DNA from: JAADCS01 sp964473735
GTDB lineage: Bacteria > Hydrothermota > Hydrothermia > LBFQ01
DNA: 40,551 nt
Direction: 5' to 3'
NCBI GenBank assembly: GCA_964473735.1
Contig: CAYYQD010000011.1
Span: forward strand, 1-40,551
Shown here one piece after another: positions 16,228 through 24,447 of this stretch. Every line of letters starts with the position of its first letter. Position 1 is the stretch's first letter. Both the position numbers and the translations under genes were made by a program. The notes beneath the pieces were generated by a model, which searched no databases, was not told the origin of the DNA, and saw only the letters and a list, made by a program, of their open reading frames with translations.

Positions 16228-17658
16228 ATGAAGAAGATCCTACCCGTGGTTAGCATAGCAGTGCTCGGGCTCGTCGTGGGGATAGTCCTGACGGCCAAGG
16301 CTAACCTTATGAGCAGATTGGACGCCGTACCTAAGACCGAAAGTAAAGGTGCCGTCCAACAGACACCCTCCGGTACCTACATCACCATCCCGTCCTTCGC
16401 CGATATAGCCCAGGAGGTCTTACCCGCCGTGGTGAGCATAGAGGCCGAAGGGAAGGAGGTCGTGAATTTACCCGTGGACCCCTTCTTTGAGTTCTTCTTT
16501 GGACCCCAGCAGAGGATAAGGGAGAGGAGGAGCCTGGGATCCGGTTTCATCTTCAAGAGGAAAGGGGACACCTACTACGTCCTTACCAACAACCACGTTA
16601 TCCGTGGGATGGACAAGATAACGATCAAGATGAGCGACGGCACGGTCTTTGAGAAGGTTAAGGTGGTGGGGGCAGATTCGTCCACCGACGTGGCCGTACT
16701 CAAGTTTAAGAGCAAGGACAGGCTCCCTATCGTAAAGCTGGGGGACTCGGACAAACTTCGCGTAGGAGACTGGGTCATGGCCGTCGGCTCACCTTTCGGG
16801 TTCTCCTCCACCGTCACCGTCGGGGTAATAAGCGCGAAGCATAGGGCTCTGGGTGGTGTGCCGGAGGCTCCGAGCATTCAGGATTTCCTCCAGACGGACG
16901 CCGCGATAAACCCCGGAAACTCCGGAGGTCCCTTAGTGAACGTCAAAGGCGAGGTCGTTGGCATGAACACGGCTATAGTAAGCCCTACGGGAGCCTACTC
17001 CGGTATCGGTTTCGCCGTACCCATCAACTTAGCCAAAAAGGTTGCGGAGCAGCTCATAAAACACGGTAAGGTCTCCCGCGGGTACTTGGGGATAATCATG
17101 CAGAACGTAGATGAGAACCTCGCAAAGGCCATAGGTCTAAAGAAACCCGAGGGCGTGATAATAGCGGAGGTGGTGAAGGGCTCCCCCGCCGACAAGGCCG
17201 GCCTGAAGGAGGGGGACGTCATAGTTGAGGTGGATGGCAGAAAGATAAAGAACGCCATGACCCTCCGTGCCATAATCCAGAGCAAGCTCCCCGGTGAGAA
17301 GGTAAAGATAAAGGTCTTCCGTAAAGGGAAGTACAGGACGATAACCGTAAAGCTCGGCTCCCTTGAGAGCCGTACGGCCTTCGTGACCGGTGGCAAGGTT
17401 CTGGTAGATGAGAAGGTCGGTATAGTGGCCTCCTACGAGGATGGGAAGGTGGTCGTGAAGGAGGTTAAGCCCAATACCCCCGCCGCGAGGATCGGTCAGA
17501 TAAGGCCGGGGGACGTGATCCTGAAAGTTAACGACCGTACCATAAGGAGTATAAAGGACCTGAAGGAGGCTCTGGACGAGGCCAAGAAGAGGGGATCCGT
17601 CCTCATGCTTCTGGAGAGTAAGGAGGGCTTCAAGAAGTGGATAGGTTTCAACCTGTAG
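16228..17658 (+). CDS. degP: DegP/HtrA-type periplasmic serine protease
   Basis: A 476-residue HtrA protease. Residues 4-24 form an N-terminal signal or anchor. The trypsin-like domain has His123 in NNHVI, Asp154 in STDVAVLK and Ser232 in GNSGGPL. Two PDZ domains follow, at about 265-360 and 390-476, as in DegP/DegQ. It degrades or refolds misfolded envelope proteins. Its promoter is a TAGAAT box 8 nt upstream. Its end overlaps the next frame by 22 nt, so ddl is probably cotranscribed. Confidence 0.96.
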   Translation: MKKILPVVSIAVLGLVVGIVLTAKANLMSRLDAVPKTESKGAVQQTPSGTYITIPSFADIAQEVLPAVVSIEAEGKEVVNLPVDPFFEFFFGPQQRIRERRSLGSGFIFKRKGDTYYVLTNNHVIRGMDKITIKMSDGTVFEKVKVVGADSSTDVAVLKFKSKDRLPIVKLGDSDKLRVGDWVMAVGSPFGFSSTVTVGVISAKHRALGGVPEAPSIQDFLQTDAAINPGNSGGPLVNVKGEVVGMNTAIVSPTGAYSGIGFAVPINLAKKVAEQLIKHGKVSRGYLGIIMQNVDENLAKAIGLKKPEGVIIAEVVKGSPADKAGLKEGDVIVEVDGRKIKNAMTLRAIIQSKLPGEKVKIKVFRKGKYRTITVKLGSLESRTAFVTGGKVLVDEKVGIVASYEDGKVVVKEVKPNTPAARIGQIRPGDVILKVNDRTIRSIKDLKEALDEAKKRGSVLMLLESKEGFKKWIGFNL

Positions 17659-18623
17659 ATTACAGGCCGGATAGGGAGGCTATACTTGGAGCCCTCGCCG
17701 ATAAGGACGTGGTTATACTGGCCGGGGGGCCCTCGCGGGAGAGGGAGGTGAGCTTCCGCTCCGCCCTCAACGTTCAGAGGGCCCTCCACACCCTCGGTAT
17801 AAACGCTCCGATCATAGACTTCACCGATGACAACGTCCGACACCTCGCCCAGAATCCTCCGGACGTGGCCGTGGTAATGATGCACGGGAGACCGGGGGAG
17901 GACGGTGTAGTTCAGGGGTTCCTTGAGTCCTTAGGTGTCAGGTACACCGGGGCGAGGCTCACGGGGAGCGTACTGGGTATAGACAAGTACGTTTTTAAGA
18001 GGTTCGTTTCCGCCGCAGGTATAAAAGTTCCGCCATTTTTTCTCGTTAAGAACGGGGGAGATATAAATAACGCCATAGATTTTGCCAAAAAAGTTGGATA
18101 CCCTGTGATAATAAAGCCGAGGGCGGAAGGATCCTCCGTGGGTACGTACGTCGTGGAGGGAGCGGGGGAGCTGGAGGAGAAACTGCGGGAGGACCTGCGG
18201 GAATTCGGCCACACCATCGTTGAGAAGTTCATCCGGGGCAAGGAGGTGACCGTAGGGGTGTTGGGTACGGGAGAGAGGTCCTTCGCCCTACCCGTCCTTG
18301 AGCTGCGGGTTAAGAGACGCCGGTTCTACGACTACGTGGCCAAATATACGGAGGGGGAGACGGAGTTCGTACTACCCGCGGAGCTTCCGGAGGGGACCTA
18401 CAGGGAGGTACAGGATATAGCCCGACGGATACACGTGGAGACGGAGTGTCGGGGGTTCTCAAGGACGGACTTCATAGTGGCGGAGGATGGAACCCCGTAC
18501 GTCCTTGAGCTGAACACCATACCGGGGATGACGGAGCTCTCCGACCTGCCGGCGGAGGCCCGCCACATTGGTCTCACCTACGAGGACGTAGTCCTTTACA
18601 TCCTGGAGTCTGCCCTGATATGA
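17637..18623 (+). CDS. ddl: D-alanine--D-alanine ligase
   Basis: An ATP-grasp enzyme joining two D-Ala for peptidoglycan. LAGGPSREREVSFRS is the N-terminal Ddl motif, KPRAEGSSVGTYV the ATP-binding segment, and FSRTDFI with LELNTIPGMTELS the metal-binding site. The start is uncertain. GTG at 17637 gives 328 residues and has an AAGGAGG ten nt upstream, inside degP. GTG at 17709 gives 304 residues, closer to typical Ddl, and would put the LAGGPS strand at the very N-terminus. Presence of Ddl shows a peptidoglycan wall. Confidence 0.94.
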   Translation: MDRFQPVDYRPDREAILGALADKDVVILAGGPSREREVSFRSALNVQRALHTLGINAPIIDFTDDNVRHLAQNPPDVAVVMMHGRPGEDGVVQGFLESLGVRYTGARLTGSVLGIDKYVFKRFVSAAGIKVPPFFLVKNGGDINNAIDFAKKVGYPVIIKPRAEGSSVGTYVVEGAGELEEKLREDLREFGHTIVEKFIRGKEVTVGVLGTGERSFALPVLELRVKRRRFYDYVAKYTEGETEFVLPAELPEGTYREVQDIARRIHVETECRGFSRTDFIVAEDGTPYVLELNTIPGMTELSDLPAEARHIGLTYEDVVLYILESALI

Positions 18624-18648
18624 GGTTTCACCTTTAAATTTGTGGGAT

Positions 18649-18921
18649 ATGGAGAAGGTTACCTTTTCGGCGAAGGAGGGTTGGCTCCGCATAAAGTTCG
18701 TCCTAACCGTTGAGGATGGCAAGGTGAAGGACGTGGAGTACAGCGCCTCACGGTGTAAGACCCTCAGATCCGTAGCCGAGGCCGTTGCGGGCGCCCTTAA
18801 AGGCGTGAGAGTGGAAGAGGTCAAAGAGAGGGTCAAGGAGGTCCTATCCGGGATCTCCCTGCCGGAGAATCGGGAGAATCGCAGACTCCTAATTTTACGT
18901 GCCTTCGGGTTAGATGGGTAA
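18649..18921 (+). CDS. Small NifU/IscU-like protein
   Basis: A 90-residue protein. The stretch DVEYSASRCKTLRSVAEAVAGALKG resembles the middle of Fe-S scaffold proteins, where a cysteine precedes a helix ending before a Lys/Gly turn (seen here as SASRCKTLRS and AGALKGVRVEEV). The other scaffold cysteines are missing, so it is unlikely to hold a cluster alone. The ATG at 18649 is preferred over TTG at 18640 because a TTTAAAT stretch just upstream could be a -10 element. It overlaps rnpA by 8 nt. The assignment is tentative. Confidence 0.55.
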   Translation: MEKVTFSAKEGWLRIKFVLTVEDGKVKDVEYSASRCKTLRSVAEAVAGALKGVRVEEVKERVKEVLSGISLPENRENRRLLILRAFGLDG

Positions 18922-19258
18922 ACACACCCTGAAGAAGGAGGAGATACTACGCAAACGCAGGGAGATAAAGTGGGCCTTTGAGAACTCCCGTACGATCCTA
19001 TCTACGGATTACTTCGTCCTGCGCTTTGCCCCCTACGGGGATAGGAAGGTACTATTCGCCGTGGAGAGGAAGGTGAGACGGGCCGTGAGGAGGAACAGAA
19101 TAAAGAGGAAGCTCCGTGAGCTGTACCGCAGGAACAGGGACAGGTTCCCCAGGGGAGTATGGATCTTCATAGGAAAGGAGAGGCTGTACGGTTTAAGGGG
19201 AGACCCTCCGGTGGATTGGGAAAGGATAAAGGAGGTTCGTACGTTGCGCCGGGAGTAA
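18914..19258 (+). CDS. rnpA: Ribonuclease P protein component
   Basis: A 114-residue RnpA that helps the RNase P RNA process tRNA 5' ends. The signature RRAVRRNRIKRKLRELYR is clear, preceded by the STDYFVLRF strand. In most bacteria rnpA lies between rpmH and yidD/yidC; here neither is adjacent, and a NifU-like gene lies directly upstream with an 8-nt overlap. No yidD was found in the 113 nt after it, where there is only a small AAGCC/GGCTT hairpin. Confidence 0.92.
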   Translation: MGKHTLKKEEILRKRREIKWAFENSRTILSTDYFVLRFAPYGDRKVLFAVERKVRRAVRRNRIKRKLRELYRRNRDRFPRGVWIFIGKERLYGLRGDPPVDWERIKEVRTLRRE

Positions 19259-19359
19259 GGTATCCGTGGTTTCAGGCTTTCATCATTCCGACAAGGGAGT
19301 ACCGTAAGCCATTCGGGCTTCTTCTCCCTTTCTCCGGCTCTTTGATAGAATTTCAGCTT

Positions 19360-19365
19360 TAGAAT
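19360..19365 (+). promoter_or_regulatory. -10 box of truncated gene at 19372
   Basis: TAGAAT 6 nt before the GTG at 19372. A second TAGAAT lies about 15 nt further upstream. Confidence 0.55.
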
Positions 19366-19371
19366 TGAACT

Positions 19372-19607
19372 GTGAAAATTTCGCGCTTTTTACCCATTCT
19401 CCTGATGCTCTACGTGTGCGGTGGTGTGATATTTCACGCAGGATGGGAGAAGGCGCAAAGGGAGTGTAGAGATCTTAAGAGGGCCCGGGGCGAATTCGTA
19501 GAACCGGAGGTATTCCCCCTATTGGGAGTGTTCTTTGATATAACGCTCTGGCCGGTGTATGTGCTCGCAAACCTTCGGCAGGACGGGGTCGTATTCGCCA
19601 CGCCGTG
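19372..19607 (+). CDS. Unidentified small envelope protein, 3' part lost in scaffold gap
   Basis: About 78 residues are readable before the N run. The N-terminus ISRFLPILLMLYVCGGVIF is a signal or membrane segment. A charged middle (QRECRDLKRARGEF) and a second hydrophobic segment, PLLGVFFDITLWPVYVLANL, follow. No family was recognised. The start GTG is chosen from the TAGAAT box 6 nt upstream. The gene must end inside or after the gap; its length is unknown. Confidence 0.5.
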
Positions 19608-19707
19608 NNNNNNNNNNNNNNNNNNNNNNNNNNNNNNNNNNNNNNNNNNNNNNNNNNNNNNNNNNNNNNNNNNNNNNNNNNNNNNNNNNNNNNNNNNNNN
19701 NNNNNNN
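19608..19707. other. Assembly gap, 100 N
   Basis: Exactly 100 unknown bases, the usual placeholder for a scaffold join of unknown size. Adjacency of genes on either side is therefore not proven. Confidence 0.98.
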
Positions 19708-19799
19708 TCTCCCCCACCCCCAACGGGGCAGTTCTACGGGTTAGCAAATTGCCGTTCTATTTCAATCTGGTCCCGAGAGCATTCAAAGGCGTACTCCAG

Positions 19800-19805
19800 T
19801 ATAAT
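19800..19805 (+). promoter_or_regulatory. -10 box of V-ATPase B gene
   Basis: TATAAT 8 nt before the ATG at 19814. Confidence 0.65.
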
Positions 19806-19813
19806 AGCCGCCT

Positions 19814-21232
19814 ATGGAACTTGCAACGAAAGAGTACGTGGGCGCGAAGTACATCTCGGGCCCACTCATTATAGTTGATAAGGCTAAAGAGCTTCCTTAC
19901 GGGAGTCTGGTAGAGATCCTCCTTCCGGACGGAACCAGTCGGAGCGGGCAGGTGCTTGAGGTCTCCGAGGATCTGGCCGTTATACAGGTACTGGAAGGTA
20001 CCCTTGGTCTTGACGCCTCCTCCATCCGCATAAGGCTGGTGGATAACGTCGTACGGATAGGGGTATCCAGGGACCTGATCGGAAGGGTCTTTAACGGTAG
20101 AGGTGAGCCCATAGACGGACTACCCCCCATAGTTCCGGAGAAGCGCCTACCCATAATCGGTGAGGCCATCAACCCGGTGGCCAGAAACAAGCCATCGGAC
20201 TTCATACAGACGGGTATCTCCTCCATAGACGGGTTCAACACCCTCGTTCGCGGGCAGAAGCTCCCCATATTCTCCGGTGCCGGTCTCCCGGCCAACGAGA
20301 TAGCCGCTTTCATAATGAGGAACGCCACCGTCCGTGGCGAAGGGGAGCAGTTCTTAGTGGTCTTCGCCGCCATGGGGATAACCCAGAGGGAGTACGCCTT
20401 CTTCAAACAGCAGTTTGAGGAGATGGGCGCGGCCAGCCGTCTCATAGCCTTCATAAACTTAGCCGACGACCCTCCAATTGAGAGGCTCCTCACCCCCCGT
20501 TTTGCCCTGACCGTGGCGGAGTACTTCGCCTTTGACCTCGGTTATCAGGTTCTGGTGATACTCACGGATATGACCAACTACGCCGAGGCCCTCCGTGAGA
20601 TAGCAGCCGCCCGTGAGGAGGTTCCGGGAAGGCGTGGTTATCCGGGGTACATGTACACCGACCTGGCCACTATCTACGAACGCGCTGGGCGTATAAAGGG
20701 CCGTAAGGGTTCCGTTACGCAGATCCCCATCCTGACGATGCCCGACGACGACATCACCCATCCCCTACCCGACCTGACCGGTTACATAACCGAGGGACAG
20801 ATAGTGCTCTCCCGTGAGCTACACGCCGCCGGTATCTTCCCGCCCATTGACCCTCTGCCGTCCCTCAGCCGTCTCATGAACCTCGGTATAGGGAAGGGGA
20901 AGACCTCGGAGTTCCACCGCAACTGGGCGGATCAGCTCTTCGCCGCCTACGCCCGCGGTAAGGACGTGCGCCGTCTGGTCTCCATCGTTGGCGAGGACGC
21001 TATAGACGAGAACGAGAGGATATACCTCCGCTTCGCCGACAGGTTTGAACGGGAGATGCTAAATCAGGGGAACAGACCGAGGAGCATAGAGGAGACCTTT
21101 GAGATAGGCTGGAAACTCCTCTCCATGTTCCCGGAGACGGAGCTGACCCGTATAAAGAGGGAGTACATAGACAGGTACCTGAAGCCCATAAAGGAGAGAC
21201 TCCAGAAGAAGAGCGCTCCGAAGGAGGAGTAA
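19814..21232 (+). CDS. atpB: V-type ATPase/synthase subunit B
   Basis: A 472-residue regulatory (non-catalytic) nucleotide-binding subunit of the V1/A1 head. GRVFNGRGEPIDGLP, FIQTGISSIDGFNTLVRGQKLPIF (in part: QTGISSIDGFNTLVRGQK) and the degenerate P-loop GAGLPANE identify subunit B rather than A, which keeps GxxGxGKT. ILTDMTNYAEALREI and MPDDDITHPLPDLTGYI are further family blocks. It has its own -10 box and a strong terminator directly after it, so it appears monocistronic. Subunit A normally precedes it and D follows; neither is present here, though the scaffold gap lies 107 nt upstream. Confidence 0.96.
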   Translation: MELATKEYVGAKYISGPLIIVDKAKELPYGSLVEILLPDGTSRSGQVLEVSEDLAVIQVLEGTLGLDASSIRIRLVDNVVRIGVSRDLIGRVFNGRGEPIDGLPPIVPEKRLPIIGEAINPVARNKPSDFIQTGISSIDGFNTLVRGQKLPIFSGAGLPANEIAAFIMRNATVRGEGEQFLVVFAAMGITQREYAFFKQQFEEMGAASRLIAFINLADDPPIERLLTPRFALTVAEYFAFDLGYQVLVILTDMTNYAEALREIAAAREEVPGRRGYPGYMYTDLATIYERAGRIKGRKGSVTQIPILTMPDDDITHPLPDLTGYITEGQIVLSRELHAAGIFPPIDPLPSLSRLMNLGIGKGKTSEFHRNWADQLFAAYARGKDVRRLVSIVGEDAIDENERIYLRFADRFEREMLNQGNRPRSIEETFEIGWKLLSMFPETELTRIKREYIDRYLKPIKERLQKKSAPKEE

Positions 21233-21252
21233 AAACCGGGAAGTACGAGGTG

Positions 21253-21277
21253 GGGCGGGGGTACCCCCGCCCTTTTT
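21253..21277 (+). terminator. Rho-independent terminator after V-ATPase B
   Basis: Perfect stem of GGGCGGGG and CCCCGCCC around GTAC, followed by TTTTT. It is the clearest intrinsic terminator in the window. Confidence 0.9.
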
Positions 21278-21398
21278 ATTTGAGCCCGTTCTCCTACGAT
21301 GATGCCTCTCACCTACATCGGACTACAATTCCGAAAGGCTTATATGCCCGATACAAAAAGCCTCGTCCCGGATGGATGAGCCGCCCCAAAGTCCGTCT

Positions 21399-21404
21399 TA
21401 TAAT
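21399..21404 (+). promoter_or_regulatory. -10 box of BtuF-like gene
   Basis: TATAAT 9 nt before the ATG at 21414; a GGAGG precedes that ATG directly. Confidence 0.55.
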
Positions 21405-21413
21405 GCCCGGAGG

Positions 21414-22220
21414 ATGCGGTACTTCTCGGATCTACTGGGAAGGTACGTTGAGACACCGGACGAACCCCGGAGGATAGTCTCCTTAGCCCCGAACCTGACG
21501 GACACCCTCTTCAGACTCGGTTTAGGGGACAGGGTGGTAGGGATAAGTCTGTATTGCAACAGGCCCAAAGATAGGGTCGGTGGTCTCCCGAGGGTGGGCT
21601 CCTACCTCAAGGTCCTCTGGGATAAGCTGGAAGACCTGAACCCGGACCTCGTCTTCCTTACGACAGGGGCCCAGAGGGGGGTCGCGCTGGAGGTGGTAGA
21701 GCGGGGAATACCTGCGGCCGTTCTATCCGTACCAAACTCCGTTTTTGGCATATTGGACACCGTACGGAAGGTGGGACTGCTCACCGGCACCCGTGAAGAG
21801 GCGGAGAGGCTGAACCTCCACCTTTTGGATACCCTCCATCGGCTCTCCGTTGAGCCCCTATCCCTAACGGCGTACTACGAGGTGGATTTAGGGGGACCGA
21901 TAACGGCCGGTGCCCCCTCTTATATAACGGACGCCCTCCACCTCCTGGGTATTCGGAACGTCTACGCCCACCGCATGGAGTCCTACTTCCAGCCTGACGA
22001 CGAGGAGACCAGATCTCTGGAGTTTGACATAGTTCTTTACGAGCCCAAGCCGGAGAGGAGGTACAAACCGGAAGATATAGTGCGATCCCTCAGAGAGAGG
22101 TTAGGGGACGTGCGGGTTCTCATCTTAGAGGGGGACTTCTTAGCCCACTACGGCCCCTCCCTCATAGACGAGGTACTTCCGAAGCTCAAGAGGTGGGTCA
22201 GGGAAAGGACAGGTGGGTAA
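21414..22220 (+). CDS. BtuF/FepB-type binding-protein domain, apparently without signal peptide
   Basis: A 268-residue protein of the cobalamin/iron-siderophore periplasmic-binding fold. PRRIVSLAPNLTDTLFRLGLGDRVVGIS is the family's N-terminal block (seen as RRIVSLAPNLTDTLF and GLGDRVVGIS), and LEDLNPDLVFLTTG the next. Homologues bind vitamin B12 or heme/siderophores for an ABC importer. Here the domain begins within 20 residues of the ATG and no hydrophobic signal precedes it, even from the earlier in-frame start at 21372. It may act in the cytoplasm, or the real start may differ. No ABC partners are nearby. It converges with nadK, overlapping its end by 23 nt. Confidence 0.82.
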   Translation: MRYFSDLLGRYVETPDEPRRIVSLAPNLTDTLFRLGLGDRVVGISLYCNRPKDRVGGLPRVGSYLKVLWDKLEDLNPDLVFLTTGAQRGVALEVVERGIPAAVLSVPNSVFGILDTVRKVGLLTGTREEAERLNLHLLDTLHRLSVEPLSLTAYYEVDLGGPITAGAPSYITDALHLLGIRNVYAHRMESYFQPDDEETRSLEFDIVLYEPKPERRYKPEDIVRSLRERLGDVRVLILEGDFLAHYGPSLIDEVLPKLKRWVRERTGG

Positions 22221-22968
22221 ATAGGTTAGAGAAGAAGTCGGGGGTTGAGTACATCAGGGCGGGCTTACCCCGGGTTATCACCACCTCCTCACCGTTCTTT
22301 AGATGGCGTACGGGTATCCCGTCGGCGGAGAGTAGGGGAAGGCTGTCGTGCCGGAATCTGACCTTGACCTTAACGTCGTACCTTGAGCTTATTACGACGG
22401 AGCGCAGGGAGAGGCTGTGGGGGGCCAGAGGAGTTATAACGAAGGCGGGAATGTCGGGTAGGACTATGGGACCTCCAGCCGCCAAGTTGTAGGCCGTTGA
22501 ACCCGTAGGGGTCGCCACTATGAGTCCGTCCCCCCGGAAGGTTATGGGCCTCTGACCGTCTATCGTGAAGGAGATCTCCACCATCCGTGCCGCCGTCGTA
22601 TTCACCGTCACGTCGTTTAAGGCGTCGTACCCGTCCACGCGCAGGCGAGTCCTCTCCTCCGGTTCTATCTCTCCTCTCTTTATGGCCGTAAGCACATCCT
22701 CAATGTCGGAGAGCTTAAAGGTCGCCAGAAAGCCTATCCTTCCCCTCTTGAAGCCCACGACCGGCCTACCGTCGGCCAGCCTTATGGCCCATAGGAAGGT
22801 ACCGTCTCCCCCGATGGCCACGTAGAGGTCGGCCCTATCGCTCACTTTGGGGTACCTACCGGCCTCCACCACGTCCAGAACGGAGAACACCTTACCTACC
22901 CTGCGCACGTACTCCCCTATCTCATCATCCCGGAGGTCGTCACGTATCACAACTATACACGAAACCAT
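22198..22968 (-). CDS. nadK: NAD kinase
   Basis: A 256-residue enzyme phosphorylating NAD to NADP. It holds the GGDGTFLWAIRLADG motif and, later, FRGDGLIVATPTGSTAYNLAAGG (seen as GDGLIVATPTGSTAYNLAAG), both diagnostic. Length is typical of short bacterial NadK. The ATG overlaps the end of the MBL-fold gene by 16 nt, so the xerD-MBL-nadK set is one transcription unit. The 3' end overlaps the convergent BtuF-like gene. Confidence 0.95.
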   Translation of the reverse strand: MVSCIVVIRDDLRDDEIGEYVRRVGKVFSVLDVVEAGRYPKVSDRADLYVAIGGDGTFLWAIRLADGRPVVGFKRGRIGFLATFKLSDIEDVLTAIKRGEIEPEERTRLRVDGYDALNDVTVNTTAARMVEISFTIDGQRPITFRGDGLIVATPTGSTAYNLAAGGPIVLPDIPAFVITPLAPHSLSLRSVVISSRYDVKVKVRFRHDSLPLLSADGIPVRHLKNGEEVVITRGKPALMYSTPDFFSNLFTHLSFP

Positions 22969-23534
22969 TCTTTAGCCTCCCCGACGGTGAAAGGGTTACC
23001 GTGGCCGGGGTATATTAAGGTGGAATCGGGGAGGGATAGGACCCTTTTGATGGAGCGGATCAGCGCCTCTCCGTCCCCGCCCGGGAGGTCCGTCCTCCCC
23101 ACACCTCCCATCTCAAAGAGGAGGTCCCCGGTGAAGGCCACCCCCTCACCTACAAGTGCTACACTGCCCGGAGAGTGGCCGGGTATCTCCCACACGGTCA
23201 TGGATATTCTTCCCACCTCTATCCGGTCCCCCTCCCTTAGGTACCCTTCCACCTTGGGAGGTGGGGGTACGGGTATTCCGAAGTGCTCCATAACCCACTC
23301 CGGCGCCTCCTCCATGAGGGGAAGGTCCTTGGGGTTGAGGAGGATACCCTTACCCGTCCTCTTCACCCAGTCTTCGGCGTGCATGTAGTGGTCAAAGTGG
23401 CCATGGGTTAGAACGATAGCAATGACCCTTCCCATGTCAGGGGGAGGGGGATTCCCCGGGTCCACGACCAGCACCTCTCCACCCTCCTCAACTAAGTAGG
23501 TGTTGGAGAATCCCTTTACTACGCTAACTCTCAA
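22953..23534 (-). CDS. MBL-fold metallohydrolase, glyoxalase II-like
   Basis: A 193-residue metallo-beta-lactamase-fold protein. THGHFDH is the dinuclear metal motif, IPGHSPGSVAL and FTGDLLFEMGGVGRTDLPGG carry further His and Asp ligands, and YPGHGNPFTVGEA the last His. The arrangement matches the glyoxalase II/thioester hydrolase group of small size. Start is TTG at 23534, within the end of xerD (11-nt overlap); the next gene nadK overlaps it in turn. Confidence 0.88.
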   Translation of the reverse strand: MRVSVVKGFSNTYLVEEGGEVLVVDPGNPPPPDMGRVIAIVLTHGHFDHYMHAEDWVKRTGKGILLNPKDLPLMEEAPEWVMEHFGIPVPPPPKVEGYLREGDRIEVGRISMTVWEIPGHSPGSVALVGEGVAFTGDLLFEMGGVGRTDLPGGDGEALIRSIKRVLSLPDSTLIYPGHGNPFTVGEAKEWFRV

Positions 23535-24411
23535 TTCTGGCCAGGGGATGGCTGTTCATATAGACCTCGTACACCTGCGGCAGAAAGACCTTCAGGTACC
23601 TCTCCGTCGTGGTCACGGAGGTGTGGCCCAGTAGCTCCTGTAGGGTACGGAGGTCGCACCCTCCCATGAGCATGTGGGTGGCAAAGGTATGTCGGAAAAC
23701 GTGGGGATGGACCTTGTGGGAGAGTCCGACCTTGGCAGCGTAGAACTTGACGATCTTCCACGCCCCCACACGGCTCAACCTCCCTCCTCTGGCGTTCGGA
23801 AATAGGATGGGCCTTCCCCGGCTCAGAACGGGATGTGCTCCGGATAGGTACTCCTCTAAGAGGTTGGCCATCCGGCTGTGGAACGGAACGACCCTCTCCT
23901 TGTTCCCCTTACCCACGACCCTCACGTACCTGTCCTCAAGCGATAGGTCCAGAACGTTCAGGGAAAGGGCCTCCGATATACGTATCCCGGTGGCGTAAAG
24001 CATCTCTAAGAGCACCTTGTCCCTCATACGGAGCTCGTCGGATACCTCCACCGCACTTAATATGGCCGTGATCTCCTCGTAAGTCAGGGCCTTGGGTAGA
24101 GGCTTTTCGTAGGAGGGCAGATGCACCTCCTCAAGGGGATTGCGCCCTATCCTCTCGTACAGGGTGAGGAACTTGTAGAAGGACTTTACCGTCGCGGCTA
24201 CCCTCTGAACGGTTGATGGAGATAGGCCCTTATCCATAAGGTAATTCAGAAACTCGTCGTACTCTTTAGGCCCGAAATTTTTGTAATCGTATCCCCTCTC
24301 CTCAAGGAAGGCGGCAAAGAGGTTGAGGTCGTGCTCGTAGGCCTTAAGGGTGTTGCTGGAGCTGTTCTTCATCACCAGATAGGCCTTAAACTCCGCAACG
24401 ACCTCCTTCAT
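23524..24411 (-). CDS. xerD: XerC/XerD-type tyrosine recombinase
   Basis: About 295 residues with the N-terminal SAM-like core-binding domain (1-90) and the catalytic domain. Active-site residues, numbered from the GTG at 24414, are Arg145 in ATGIRISEAL, Lys near 169, His238 and Arg241 in HPHVFRHTFATH, His264 in LLGHTS and Tyr273 in TTTERYLKV. It likely resolves chromosome dimers at a dif site; no dif site was recognised here. As only one such gene is seen, it may act alone as XerH/XerA-type enzymes do. ATG at 24411 is used; GTG at 24414 is equally possible. Confidence 0.92.
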   Translation of the reverse strand: MKEVVAEFKAYLVMKNSSSNTLKAYEHDLNLFAAFLEERGYDYKNFGPKEYDEFLNYLMDKGLSPSTVQRVAATVKSFYKFLTLYERIGRNPLEEVHLPSYEKPLPKALTYEEITAILSAVEVSDELRMRDKVLLEMLYATGIRISEALSLNVLDLSLEDRYVRVVGKGNKERVVPFHSRMANLLEEYLSGAHPVLSRGRPILFPNARGGRLSRVGAWKIVKFYAAKVGLSHKVHPHVFRHTFATHMLMGGCDLRTLQELLGHTSVTTTERYLKVFLPQVYEVYMNSHPLARIES

Positions 24412-24420
24412 CACCCTAAA

Positions 24421-24426
24421 ATTTTA
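24421..24426 (-). promoter_or_regulatory. -10 box of xerD operon
   Basis: TAAAAT on the minus strand, 9 nt before the ATG at 24411. Confidence 0.55.
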
Positions 24427-24447
24427 AAGGTGAAAGAACCTCCGGCT

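Noticed and set aside
19159..19362. Possible yidD after rnpA
   Set aside because: The frame lacks the cysteine and arginine signature of YidD and mostly overlaps rnpA in another frame.
19605..19878. Open frames running through the N block
   Set aside because: They are artefacts of translating unknown bases; only the part before 19608 is supported.
21324..21371. Mini-ORF of 11 codons behind a TACAAT box upstream of the BtuF-like gene
   Set aside because: Too short to support; could be a leader peptide but nothing else points to attenuation.
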